Source: Actinokineospora sp. NBRC 105648
Lineage (GTDB): Bacteria > Actinomycetota > Actinomycetes > Mycobacteriales > Pseudonocardiaceae
Reading direction: 5' to 3'
DNA: 64,000 nt
Assembly: GCF_030269645.1 (NCBI RefSeq)
Contig: NZ_BSTR01000030.1
Coordinates: 28,799-92,798, forward strand
A model generated the notes under the pieces. That model had not been told where the DNA came from. It did no database searches and saw only the letters and a list, made by a program, of their open reading frames with translations. Numbering within the stretch: the stretch's first letter is position 1; every line of letters starts with the position of its first letter. Of the stretch, positions 28,408 to 37,365 are shown piece after piece. A program made the position numbers and the translations under genes.

Positions 28408-29073
28408 CTACTCGGTCCTGGCGCGTACCCGGGCCTGGACGCCGTCCCGATCGAGCCCCAGCGCGGAGATCTGCGGCTCGTCCGGGACGCCGAGCACGCC
28501 GAGGAGCAGGTGCTCGGGCCCGATGTGCTCGTCCTGCAGGCTCAACCCCGCGCGGTGGGCGAGTTCGAGCACCTTCTTGCTCGCCCCGGCGAAGGGAATG
28601 TGCCCGACGAGTTCGGCGTCGCCGGTCTCCAGCCCGCCCTCCAGCGCCGCCCGCGCGGCGGCCACGTCGAGCAGGTCAGCCAGCGACTCGTCGCGGAGCA
28701 GGGCGAGGAGCAGGTGCACCGGCTTGATGTCGCCGGACTTGGCCCGCCGGGCCACCTCCTGCGCCTCCACGATCGCCGACCGGGCGGCGTCGTCGTAGCG
28801 GGCGAAGACCCGCAGGTCCCCCTCGGCGGTGGCGGGTTCGCTTGGCACGAAACGCTTCTGGGCGGCCTGCTTGGTCACGCCCATGCTCTGCCCGATGTTC
28901 GTCCAGGAGGCACCGGACCGGCGCGCGCGGTCGACGAAGTGGCCGATCAGGTGATCGGCGAGCTCGTCGAGGTGCTGCCCGAGCACCACCGCGTCGGTCA
29001 ACTGGCTGAGCGGGTCGTCGTGCCGGTTCTCGATGGCGGAGATGAGGTCGTCGAGCCTGGGGGTTGCGGTCAT
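28408..29073 (-). CDS. Clp N-terminal-domain protein with HTH-like segment
   Basis: A 221-residue protein without the AAA modules of ClpC. After an N-terminal helical part, 'SGASWTNIGQSMGVTKQAAQ' (residues about 54-75) looks like a helix-turn-helix. The C-terminal half holds two Clp-N repeats, 'AIVEAQEVARRAKSGDIKPV' and 'VLELAHRAGLSLQDEHIGPE', which normally bind adaptors or substrates. This 'HTH plus Clp-N' type is frequent in actinomycetes. It is likely a DNA-binding sensor of misfolded protein or arginine-phosphate-like signals (inference). Paired operators lie directly upstream. Confidence 0.85.
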   Translation of the reverse strand: MTATPRLDDLISAIENRHDDPLSQLTDAVVLGQHLDELADHLIGHFVDRARRSGASWTNIGQSMGVTKQAAQKRFVPSEPATAEGDLRVFARYDDAARSAIVEAQEVARRAKSGDIKPVHLLLALLRDESLADLLDVAAARAALEGGLETGDAELVGHIPFAGASKKVLELAHRAGLSLQDEHIGPEHLLLGVLGVPDEPQISALGLDRDGVQARVRARTE

Positions 29074-29076
29074 GCC

Positions 29077-29121
29077 GTCAACTCTAGGTTGACGCTCGCT
29101 CAGCGTCAACCCTCGGTTGAC
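29077..29121. promoter_or_regulatory. two GTCAAC-n5-GTTGAC operators
   Basis: GTCAACTCTAGGTTGAC at 29077-29093 and GTCAACCCTCGGTTGAC at 29105-29121: two identical half-site pairs, each with a 5-bp spacer, 28 bp apart. The first starts four bases upstream of the Clp-N ATG, the second overlaps the end of the neighbouring ATP-grasp gene. The obvious regulator is the Clp-N/HTH protein itself. Confidence 0.65.
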
Positions 29122-29930
29122 GCCAGGCTCGCGGCGACCGCACGGGCGTAGACCTCCCGGGCGCGCCGCTCCCCGTCCGGGCTGTGCTTGCCGAAGCGCT
29201 CCAGGCAGACCCCGCTGTTGACCTCCAGCACGCGATCCCCACCCGGCGTACCGACGATGTCGACGGTGGCGAACCGCAGTCCCAGCGCCGCCATGGCACC
29301 GCGCCCGAGCGCGGCCAGACGGTCCACTTCGGACTGGTCGGTGCACACCACCGGCACGGCCCCGTGGTGCAGGTTGTGCCGCCACTCGTCCGGATTGGTC
29401 CGCACCTTCCGAAAGGCGAGCAACATCTCCCCATCGAGGAAGACGGTGCGGTATTCATCGGTGACATCCAGGAATGGCGACCAGGCCAACGCAGGATAGT
29501 CGGGAACCAACTCCGCCAACGCCTTGTCGAGTTCATCGAGCGTGCGCGCCCGGTGGACGCCGCGCCCCGCCGACCCGACATTCGGCTTGACCACCACGGG
29601 CAACTCCCGCAGCCAGTCCACCTCCGGCGACCCACCCCACCCGGGCCGCAACAGGTGGTGCTCCACGCGCTCGACACCGGCCCGCCCCAACACAACCGAG
29701 GTCGCGACCTTGTCGTCGGCCACCTTCGCCGACGCCACGTTGTTGAGCGGGAACGCGTACCCGATCACGAACCGGCGCACCGGACCGAGGGAGATCTCGG
29801 CCACCCAGTGCCCGCTGTGCCACTCCACCCGCCCACCGAGCCCGGCCACCGCCGAGTCCACATGCCGAACGAACTGCCTACCACTGATCGCGTCGGCACC
29901 CACGACCCCGCCCAGCGCGTTAGTCACCAC
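29106..29930 (-). CDS. ATP-grasp (RimK-like) family protein
   Basis: A 274-residue protein. The ATP-grasp signature is 'VVVKPNVGSAGRGVHRARTL' (nucleotide-binding Lys and Gly loop), with acidic metal ligands in 'FATVDIVGTPGGDRVLEVNS'. The N terminus lacks the usual RimK substrate domain and is rich in strands. The enzyme would join a carboxylate to an amine on an unknown peptide or small molecule. Its product could be a short peptide or modified protein; there is no obvious peptide partner nearby. Confidence 0.8.
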   Translation of the reverse strand: MVTNALGGVVGADAISGRQFVRHVDSAVAGLGGRVEWHSGHWVAEISLGPVRRFVIGYAFPLNNVASAKVADDKVATSVVLGRAGVERVEHHLLRPGWGGSPEVDWLRELPVVVKPNVGSAGRGVHRARTLDELDKALAELVPDYPALAWSPFLDVTDEYRTVFLDGEMLLAFRKVRTNPDEWRHNLHHGAVPVVCTDQSEVDRLAALGRGAMAALGLRFATVDIVGTPGGDRVLEVNSGVCLERFGKHSPDGERRAREVYARAVAASLASTEG

Positions 29931-30040
29931 AGCTCCTACCTGACGACAGCTAGCCCCGCGTCAGCCTAGATCGTCCAGTCCCGATGTAACAGAAGGCAAC
30001 TGTGAAGCGACTCGGTGACACCAAAGACAAAAGGAGCGCC

Positions 30041-30343
30041 ATGAACGTGACCATCTCCTTCGATCCCGATGTAGACGACCTGGACGCGGTGCTGACCGCC
30101 GTATCGGGAACGTTTGACGTACCCGCGCCCGAAGACTCGGCAGTGGAACTCGACGACGAGGTAACCCCGCCCATTGTGGCTGAAGGCGACTGGACTGCCG
30201 CCCGGGTTCGCAGGTACCTCCCGAACCTCGCTGCCGAGGCGCGGAGCCTGGTCAGCCTTGTCGCCTGCGCGAAGTCAGGCACGCTTACCGCCCCCACCCT
30301 CGGGGCATTCATCGGCCGTGGCCCGGAGCAGATCCGAGTGTGA
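30041..30343 (+). CDS. hypothetical protein, N-terminal part of a split gene
   Basis: A 100-residue protein beginning at ATG 30041 with AAAGGAG upstream. An acidic N-terminal third ('SFDPDVDDLDAVL') leads into a helical winged-type start, 'WTAARVRRYLPNLAAEARSL'. It ends with '...GFIGRGPEQIRV' style sequence: 'GAFIGRGPEQIRV', in the middle of what looks like a domain. The next frame continues that domain. No family name can be given. Confidence 0.62.
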   Translation: MNVTISFDPDVDDLDAVLTAVSGTFDVPAPEDSAVELDDEVTPPIVAEGDWTAARVRRYLPNLAAEARSLVSLVACAKSGTLTAPTLGAFIGRGPEQIRV

Positions 30344-30540
30344 TCGGATCCCTGGGGAAGGCTGCAACACGGACGTGGGGCGTGCCGAAGAGCGCCCGGC
30401 CATTCGTCCGTCGCGACGGACGCTACGTGATCGCGGAGGACGCTCGGGTTCTCTTCCTCGCCCGGTTGGAAGAACACCACGGTGAACTACTCGAAGCAGC
30501 CCGCGAGTACCTCAACGACAAGGGCGTTGATGCCCACTGA
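30340..30540 (+). CDS. hypothetical protein, C-terminal part of a split gene
   Basis: A 66-residue frame from GTG 30340, overlapping the previous stop by GTGA in the -1 frame. Its start, 'IGSLGKAATRTWGVPKSARP', is what I would expect after the preceding gene's last helix. The segment 'PFVRRDGRYVIAEDARVLFL' completes a winged-helix-like domain. Either the two frames are translationally coupled, or a one-base indel split one gene of about 165 codons. Confidence 0.58.
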   Translation: MIGSLGKAATRTWGVPKSARPFVRRDGRYVIAEDARVLFLARLEEHHGELLEAAREYLNDKGVDAH

Positions 30541-30579
30541 CCAGCGCGCCTGGTAAACGACCCAGGTCCGCGAGCCAGC

Positions 30580-31659
<1,080 letters not shown>

Positions 31660-32053
31660 GGTTGCCGAGTCTACGGACCGGTCGGCGGCCGGGGTCGGTT
31701 GCCTGCCTTAGCGGCAGCGAGTGACCGTGGATCAGCACATCGTCGGGATCTAGACCCGGACGTGTGCGAAATAGTTACCAACACCGTTCCCAGTTTTGAT
31801 TACTAAACGATGTATGTCGGGGGCTGTACATACGCAGCACAGCACCCATTCGCTTGGTAACAAGCTGACCCCTTGCGGCGATGCATGCACACTCCGTGCC
31901 AAAGAGTCTAGATCTCCCCGCAAGGATTAGCCCAAATGGACGCTAGTCACCAGGTCACCCGCAAACAACACTCCGTGAGCGCCCTGCTGTCGTCCGCCAA
32001 CCGGAGGTTCCAGGCGCGCGCCCAGCTCACCCGCTGAGGAAGAAGGAAGTGGG
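31660..32053. other. regulatory region upstream of the subtilase gene
   Basis: A 394-bp gap that is clearly AT-richer than its surroundings between 31780 and 31830. It holds an inverted repeat CCTTGCGG (31871-31878) / CCGCAAGG (31918-31925) with a 39-nt spacer, a GTATGT/ACATAC pair around 31813-31833 and a 33-codon open frame (31936-32037). It probably contains the promoter and leader of the secreted protease gene. Confidence 0.5.
31936..32037 (+). CDS. small open frame (33 aa) before the subtilase
   Basis: ATG 31936 to TGA 32037, with AAGGA 10 bases upstream. The product is basic and Ser/Gln-rich ('MDASHQVTRKQHSV', 'NRRFQARAQLTR'). It ends 16 bases before the protease ATG, which has its own GGAAG site. 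It may be an upstream peptide that couples translation, or a chance frame; the position is the main argument. Confidence 0.35.
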   Translation: MDASHQVTRKQHSVSALLSSANRRFQARAQLTR

Positions 32054-35000
32054 ATGACTCAACCCCAACGCCGCTTACGTGGCCGGATCGCCCTCGGCAT
32101 GGCGTTCACCACCGCGGTGGCAGGCGTCATGCTGGCGACGATCCCGTCCGCCACCGCCGCCCCCGCCCCGGCGGCCCCCTCCGAGGAGGGCGGCCCCGGC
32201 ATCGGCAAGCACGACCTGGAGCTGTTGACGAAGGCGCAGCAGGCAGGCGAGAAGACCGTCAAGGTCCTCATCTCCACCAAGGAGGGGGACAGCGCCAAGC
32301 ACGTCGACGAGCTGTCGAAGGCGGGCGCCAAGGTCGAGTACCGCGACGACGACATCGGCTACGTGCGCGCCGAGGTCCCGGTCGACAAGGTCAAGAAGCT
32401 CGCCAAGCTGCCCGGTGTCTCCGCGCTGGACCTCGATGAGAACGTCCCGCTCCCCGACCCCCGGCCGACCGGGGCCGTGGACCCGACGCCGCAGCCCGCG
32501 CCCGGGCCGTCGACGCCGCGGGTCAACCCGTACATGCCGACCGGTGACACCAACGCCGCGCAGTTCGTCAACGAGCACCCGACCTGGGACGGCCGCGGCA
32601 CCACCGTGGCCATCGTGGACAGCGGCGTCGACCTCGACCACCCGTCGCTGAACAAGACGAGCACCGGCGAGCGCAAGATCACCGACTGGGTCACCTACAC
32701 CGACCCGACCTTCACCAACGGCGTCAACAACGACGACGACCCGACGTGGATCCAGATGTCCACCCCGACCACCGGCCCGGCCAACGGCCTGCCGGGCGAG
32801 TCGGGCGAGCTGCGCTACGGCGTGTTCAACGAGCGCGACGCCCGCCTCGGCGGCGAGGTCGGCTCGGACGTCGACCGCGACGGCAACCCGGCGGGCAGCA
32901 GCGGCCTGTTCGGCGTGCTGTGGAACCCGACCACCGGCACCGTCTGGGTCGACACGAACCAGAACAAGAACTTCGGCGACGACAAGCCGATGACCGACTA
33001 CAAGGTCAAGTACGACACCGGCACCTTCGGCAAGGACAACCCGGCCACCCCGGTCCGCGAGTCCATGCCGTTCGTCGTGCAGACCGACGTGGCCAACAAC
33101 GTGGTCAACATCGGCATCGTCTCCGGCGCGCACGGCTCGCACGTCGGCGGCATCGTCGCCGGTAACCGCCTCTTCGGCGGCACCGTCAACGGCGCGGCGC
33201 CCGGCGCCAAGCTGGTCTCGGTGCGGGTCTGCCTGTTCATCACCGGCTGCACCAACCACGCGCTGCTCGAGGGCATGATCTACGCCGCCCGCGACGCGAA
33301 GGTCGACGTGATCAACATGTCGATCGGTGGCCTGCCCGCGCTCAACGACGCGAACAACGCGCGCGCCGAGCTCTACGACAAGCTGATCGACACCTACGAC
33401 GTCCAGATGTTCATCTCCGCGGGCAACTCCGGCGCGGGCGAGAACACCGTGGGCGACCCGTCGGTGGCGAACAAGGTCGTCTCCGTGGGCTCCTACATCA
33501 CCAAGGAGACCTGGAAGAGCAACTACGGCTCCGACCTCGGCCGCAACGAGAGCCTGCACGGCTTCTCCTCGCGCGGCCCGCGTGAGGACGGCGGCTTCAA
33601 GCCCGAGATCGTCGCGCCCGGTTCGGCCATCTCCACCGTGCCGACCTGGCAGCTGGGCCAGCCGGTGGCGGGCACCTACCCCCTGCCCCCCGGCTACGCG
33701 CAGTTCAACGGCACCTCGATGGCCTCCCCGCAGGCCGCGGGCGCGGCCGCGCTGCTGGTAAGCGCAGCCAAGGCGAAGAACGTCTCGCACTCGGCCGCGC
33801 AGATCCGCACCGCGTTCAAGTCGACCGCGCGCTTCATCGGCGGTCTGGGCGCCTACGAGCAGGGCAACGGCCTGATCGACACCAAGAAGGCCTGGAACCT
33901 GCTCAAGAGCAACCCGGCCACCACCGACATCACCGCGTCGGTGCCGGTCAACACCGCCCTGTCGTCGTTCCTCAAGACCCCGGGCGTCGGCGTCGGCATC
34001 AACGACCGCGAGGGCGTCAAGGCGGGCGACCGCTACACCCGCACCTACACCTTCACCCGCACCTCGGGCCCGAACTACCCGGTGACCTACTTCGCGAACT
34101 GGGTGGGCAACGACGGTACGTTCAACTCCCCGCCGGTGGTCACGCTGCCCAAGGGCAGCGCGGTCAAGTACACGGTGAACGTCAACCCGCGCGACACCGG
34201 TGTGCACTCGGCGATCCTGAACCTCGACAGCCCGCTCACCTCGGGCATCGAGACGCAGACGCTCAACACCGTCATCGCGGCCGAGGACTTCACCGCGGCG
34301 AACAACTTCACCGTCCGCAAGGGTGGCCAGCTGGGCCGCAACGAGGTCGTGAAGTACTTCTACCGCGTCCCGGCGAACACCCCGGCGTTCAAGGTGGACC
34401 TGCAGGGCGGCGGCACCGGTGCCGGTGCGGGCCAGCTGCGCTTCCTGCGCTTCCACCCCTACGGCGTGGGCATCGAGGCCAACGCCTCGACCAACTGCTA
34501 CAGCCCGCCGGTCGCCGGTTGCGACCTGGGCAGCCCGACCAGCCGCACGCTGAGCAACCCGCAGGCGGGTGTCTGGGAGGTCGTGGTCGAGGCCCGGCGC
34601 ACGTCGGACACCGCGTTCGCGCCGTACACCCTGACCGCCTCGGTCCTGGGTGCCTCGGTGAGCCCGAACCCGGACACCATCGCCACGGCGACCGCCGGTA
34701 CCCCGGTGGCCCGGTCGTACACGCTGAAGAACCTCTTCGGCCCGTTCACCGGCAAGGCGACCGGCACCTCGCTCGGCTCGGCCAAGCGCGGCCAGCTCAG
34801 CATCGCCGCGGATGAGAACCAGCAATACCCGGTCGTGGTGACCGCCGGTTCGACCTCGCTGCGCGCGAAGATCGGCAAGACCTCCGACGCCGGTGCGGAC
34901 CTGGACCTCGCGGTCTACAACTGCACCAGCGGCTCCTGCGTGCTGGCCGGCCAGTCGGCCGACGGCGACTCGGAGGAAGAGGTGACCATCGCCAACCCGG

Positions 35001-35281
35001 CGGCGGGCACCTGGCTGGTCCTGGTCCAGGGCTACGCGGTCCCCGCGGGCACGACGACCTACGACTACCTGGACGTCTTCACCAACAGCGCGTTCGGCTC
35101 GGTGTCGGTGACCGACACCAACGCCAACCGCGCCGCGGGTGCCCAGTGGACGGTGCCGGGTTCGGTCACCGCCAACATCGCACCGGCCGCCGGCCGCGTG
35201 CTGCTGGGCAACGTCGAGGTCCGCACCGACGCCAACGTGCTCGTCGGCTCGGGCGACGTGGTGGTGCAGGCGGTCTCGTAG
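32054..35281 (+). CDS. secreted S8 (subtilisin-like) serine protease
   Basis: A 1075-residue preproprotein. Residues 1-36 are a signal peptide (hydrophobic core 'IALGMAFTTAVAGVMLATI', AxA cut in 'ATAAPA'). Residues about 50-135 resemble an I9-type propeptide. The catalytic triad is Asp189 ('IVDSGVD'), His360 ('AHGSHVGG') and Ser555 ('NGTSMASPQ'), with the oxyanion Asn in 'SAGNSG'. An unusually long insertion (about 170 residues) separates Asp and His. The last 400 residues are Ig-like and a PPC-type domain. It likely degrades extracellular protein. Terminator follows. Confidence 0.93.
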   Translation: MTQPQRRLRGRIALGMAFTTAVAGVMLATIPSATAAPAPAAPSEEGGPGIGKHDLELLTKAQQAGEKTVKVLISTKEGDSAKHVDELSKAGAKVEYRDDDIGYVRAEVPVDKVKKLAKLPGVSALDLDENVPLPDPRPTGAVDPTPQPAPGPSTPRVNPYMPTGDTNAAQFVNEHPTWDGRGTTVAIVDSGVDLDHPSLNKTSTGERKITDWVTYTDPTFTNGVNNDDDPTWIQMSTPTTGPANGLPGESGELRYGVFNERDARLGGEVGSDVDRDGNPAGSSGLFGVLWNPTTGTVWVDTNQNKNFGDDKPMTDYKVKYDTGTFGKDNPATPVRESMPFVVQTDVANNVVNIGIVSGAHGSHVGGIVAGNRLFGGTVNGAAPGAKLVSVRVCLFITGCTNHALLEGMIYAARDAKVDVINMSIGGLPALNDANNARAELYDKLIDTYDVQMFISAGNSGAGENTVGDPSVANKVVSVGSYITKETWKSNYGSDLGRNESLHGFSSRGPREDGGFKPEIVAPGSAISTVPTWQLGQPVAGTYPLPPGYAQFNGTSMASPQAAGAAALLVSAAKAKNVSHSAAQIRTAFKSTARFIGGLGAYEQGNGLIDTKKAWNLLKSNPATTDITASVPVNTALSSFLKTPGVGVGINDREGVKAGDRYTRTYTFTRTSGPNYPVTYFANWVGNDGTFNSPPVVTLPKGSAVKYTVNVNPRDTGVHSAILNLDSPLTSGIETQTLNTVIAAEDFTAANNFTVRKGGQLGRNEVVKYFYRVPANTPAFKVDLQGGGTGAGAGQLRFLRFHPYGVGIEANASTNCYSPPVAGCDLGSPTSRTLSNPQAGVWEVVVEARRTSDTAFAPYTLTASVLGASVSPNPDTIATATAGTPVARSYTLKNLFGPFTGKATGTSLGSAKRGQLSIAADENQQYPVVVTAGSTSLRAKIGKTSDAGADLDLAVYNCTSGSCVLAGQSADGDSEEEVTIANPAAGTWLVLVQGYAVPAGTTTYDYLDVFTNSAFGSVSVTDTNANRAAGAQWTVPGSVTANIAPAAGRVLLGNVEVRTDANVLVGSGDVVVQAVS

Positions 35282-35309
35282 CGCCTGGAACACCACGCTC
35301 ATCGAAGTA

Positions 35310-35348
35310 GCGGGGGCCTGCCGTTCGCGGCGGGCCCCCGCCTCTTTT
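35310..35348 (+). terminator. terminator of the subtilase gene
   Basis: GCGGGGGCCTG pairs with CGGGCCCCCGC (9 perfect bp plus a few wobble pairs) around a short loop, followed by CTCTTTTG, one of the few T-rich tails in this window. Confidence 0.85.
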
Positions 35349-35414
35349 GCCGGTCCCGAACCACATGTCTCTTTCCTGCCAGATCTTCCGGACGCGCGCC
35401 GGCAGCATGGTCGG

Positions 35415-36884
35415 GTGTTGATCGACCCGGAGCAGGGATACCGCGCGGTCGTCTCCCGCGACGCGCGCTTCGACGGTCAGTTCTTCCTCGCCGTTCGACC
35501 AACCGGGCTCTACTGCAGGCCTTCCTGCCCGTCGATCGCCCCGCGGCGGCGCAACGCGGAGTTCTTCCCGACGGCCGCCGCGGCGCAGCAGGCGGGCTAC
35601 CGCGCGTGCCGCCGGTGCCTGCCCGACATCGTCCCCGGCTCCCCGGAGTGGGACCTGCGCGGCGACCTGGCGGGCCGCGCGATGCGCCTGATCATGGACG
35701 GAGTCGTGGAGCGGGAAGGGGTTCCGGGCCTGGCCCGCCGGGTCGGTTACTCCGAACGCCACCTCACCCGGGTGCTCACCGCCGAGCTCGGCGCGGGCCC
35801 GTTGGCGCTGGCCAGGGCGCACCGCGCGCACACGGCCAGACTGCTGATCGAGACCACCACGATGTCGGTGTCCGATGTGGCGATCGCGTCCGGCTTCGCC
35901 AGCGTCCGCCAGTTCAACGACACCATCCGCGCCGTCTTCGCCACCACCCCGTCAGAACTGCGCGTGGCCGCCCAACGAGCGGGCCGAGCCCGCCAAACCG
36001 CGACGGCGGGCCGCGTGACCCTGCGCCTCCCCGTCCGAACCCCCTTTGACGCGGCCGGAATACTCGCCTTCCTCACCGCCCGCTCCATCCCCGGCGTCGA
36101 ATCGAGCCGCCCCGGCCGCTACGCCCGAACGCTGCGCCTCCCGCACGGCAGCGCGACCGCGCACCTGCGCCCGGCAGGCACCCACCTCGAATGCACACTC
36201 CGCCTGGCAGACCTGCGAGACCTGTCGACAGCGGTGTCCAGACTCCGCCGACTGTTCGACTTGGACGCCGACCCAGCCGCCATCGACGGCGTCCTGGCCA
36301 CCGACCCAGCCCTCACCTCAGCGGTGGCGCTGACACCGGGGATCCGGGTCCCCGGCAGCGTCGACGGCACTGAGACGGTGGTCCGCGCCCTGCTGGGCCA
36401 ACAGGTAAGCGTCGCCGCCGCCAGAACAGCCACCCGCCGCCTCAGCGACGCCATCGGCGAACCCCTCCCCACCCCCGAAGGCGACCTCACCACCCTCTTC
36501 CCCTCAGCGGCGGCAGTGGCCGAGCGAGCATCGGAAATCCTCACCGGCCCAGCAAGAAGAGTCGAAACAATCCGGTCGGTCTGCGCGGCAATCGCGTCCG
36601 GCGACATAGAACTCCACGTGGGAGTCGACGCGGAGGCATTACGCAGCAAGCTCCAAACCTACGCGGGCATCGGCCCCTGGACCGCGGGCTACGTAGTGAT
36701 GCGCTTACTGGGCGATCCAGACGTCCTACTCCCCCAGGACGTGGCACTGCGAAACGGCGCCAAGATCCTCGGCCTCCCCTCAGGCATGGAGACCCTGGCG
36801 GAACACTCCAGAGCATGGAGACCCTGGCGCTCCTACGCCGGAATGCACCTCTGGCAAGCAGCCGCACGGGCAATCCCACAGTGA
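35415..36884 (+). CDS. Ada-AlkA fusion: methylation-damage sensor and 3-methyladenine glycosylase
   Basis: A 489-residue fusion. Residues 1-75 are the Ada zinc domain ('PTGLYCRPSC', then 'ACRRC' four-cysteine site, the methyl-phosphotriester acceptor). Residues about 80-185 are an AraC-type HTH ('DVAIASGFASVRQFNDTIRA'). Residues 195-489 are an AlkA glycosylase with 'LRSKLQTYAGIGPWTAGYVV' (helix-hairpin-helix) and the catalytic Asp in 'LLPQDVAL'. It senses DNA methylation and excises alkylated bases. The start is GTG 35415; no good ribosome-binding site is visible. This fusion is a known actinobacterial form. Confidence 0.92.
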   Translation: MLIDPEQGYRAVVSRDARFDGQFFLAVRPTGLYCRPSCPSIAPRRRNAEFFPTAAAAQQAGYRACRRCLPDIVPGSPEWDLRGDLAGRAMRLIMDGVVEREGVPGLARRVGYSERHLTRVLTAELGAGPLALARAHRAHTARLLIETTTMSVSDVAIASGFASVRQFNDTIRAVFATTPSELRVAAQRAGRARQTATAGRVTLRLPVRTPFDAAGILAFLTARSIPGVESSRPGRYARTLRLPHGSATAHLRPAGTHLECTLRLADLRDLSTAVSRLRRLFDLDADPAAIDGVLATDPALTSAVALTPGIRVPGSVDGTETVVRALLGQQVSVAAARTATRRLSDAIGEPLPTPEGDLTTLFPSAAAVAERASEILTGPARRVETIRSVCAAIASGDIELHVGVDAEALRSKLQTYAGIGPWTAGYVVMRLLGDPDVLLPQDVALRNGAKILGLPSGMETLAEHSRAWRPWRSYAGMHLWQAAARAIPQ

Positions 36885-37111
36885 CGATCAAGAGCAAACT
36901 CAGAGTCAGAGCGAGAACCTAAAGATCAACGAACCACCATCGGCACAACCACAGCATTCGCGAACCCCTGGGCAGACCCCCGCTCCCAGACCGAAGTTGA
37001 ATCCACCCACCAAACCACGGCGGATAGCCCCCCTCCCTCCACACACACACGGCCCCGGCTGGTACGCAACAGGATCCCGACCACGCTGGTACCGGCGGCC
37101 CCGCTACGGAT
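36885..37111. other. intergenic stretch before the second palindrome
   Basis: About 230 bp after the Ada-AlkA stop. It is C/A-rich on the plus strand, with runs such as ACACACACAC; no gene, promoter or repeat is convincing. Confidence 0.5.
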
Positions 37112-37250
37112 GCTCGATCTAGTGGACTCGCTTCGTGTGGGGGGAGAGCACCGCTAAACTCGCCGTGTGGTGGGAATGCCCTTCACCCGCCCTTCTTTCC
37201 CACCGCGGTGCTCTAGGGGCCCCACACGAAGCGAGTTCACTAGATCGAGC
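37112..37250. repeat. 139-nt nested palindromic element between ada-alkA and sbcC
   Basis: Outer arms: GCTCGATCTAGTG (37112-37124) pairs with 37238-37250, and ACTCGCTTCGTGTGGGG (37126-37142) with 37220-37236, leaving a single G-T mismatch between them. Inner arms: GAGCACCGC (37146-37154) with 37205-37213, and GGTGGGAA (37169-37176) with 37197-37204. Size and nesting match the element at 17337-17476, although the sequences differ. It separates two convergent genes. Confidence 0.85.
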
Positions 37251-37365
37251 CCCGCTCGAAAATCGGGCAACCCAGAGCCGCAAAACCCACCAGACCGAGC
37301 CCACCCTCGCGACCCGCGCAACGAAGACAGCAACACCGAGCCCACACCCAAACCAAGAGCAAGAA

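Noticed and set aside
28070..28798. plus-strand frame through the minisatellite
   Set aside because: Repeats of the 52-bp unit keep it open; it then runs antisense into the Clp-N gene.
32075..35302. 1075-codon open frame on the minus strand
   Set aside because: It is an exact shadow of the subtilase gene on the other strand; composition is Arg/Val/Gly repetitive and no family pattern appears.
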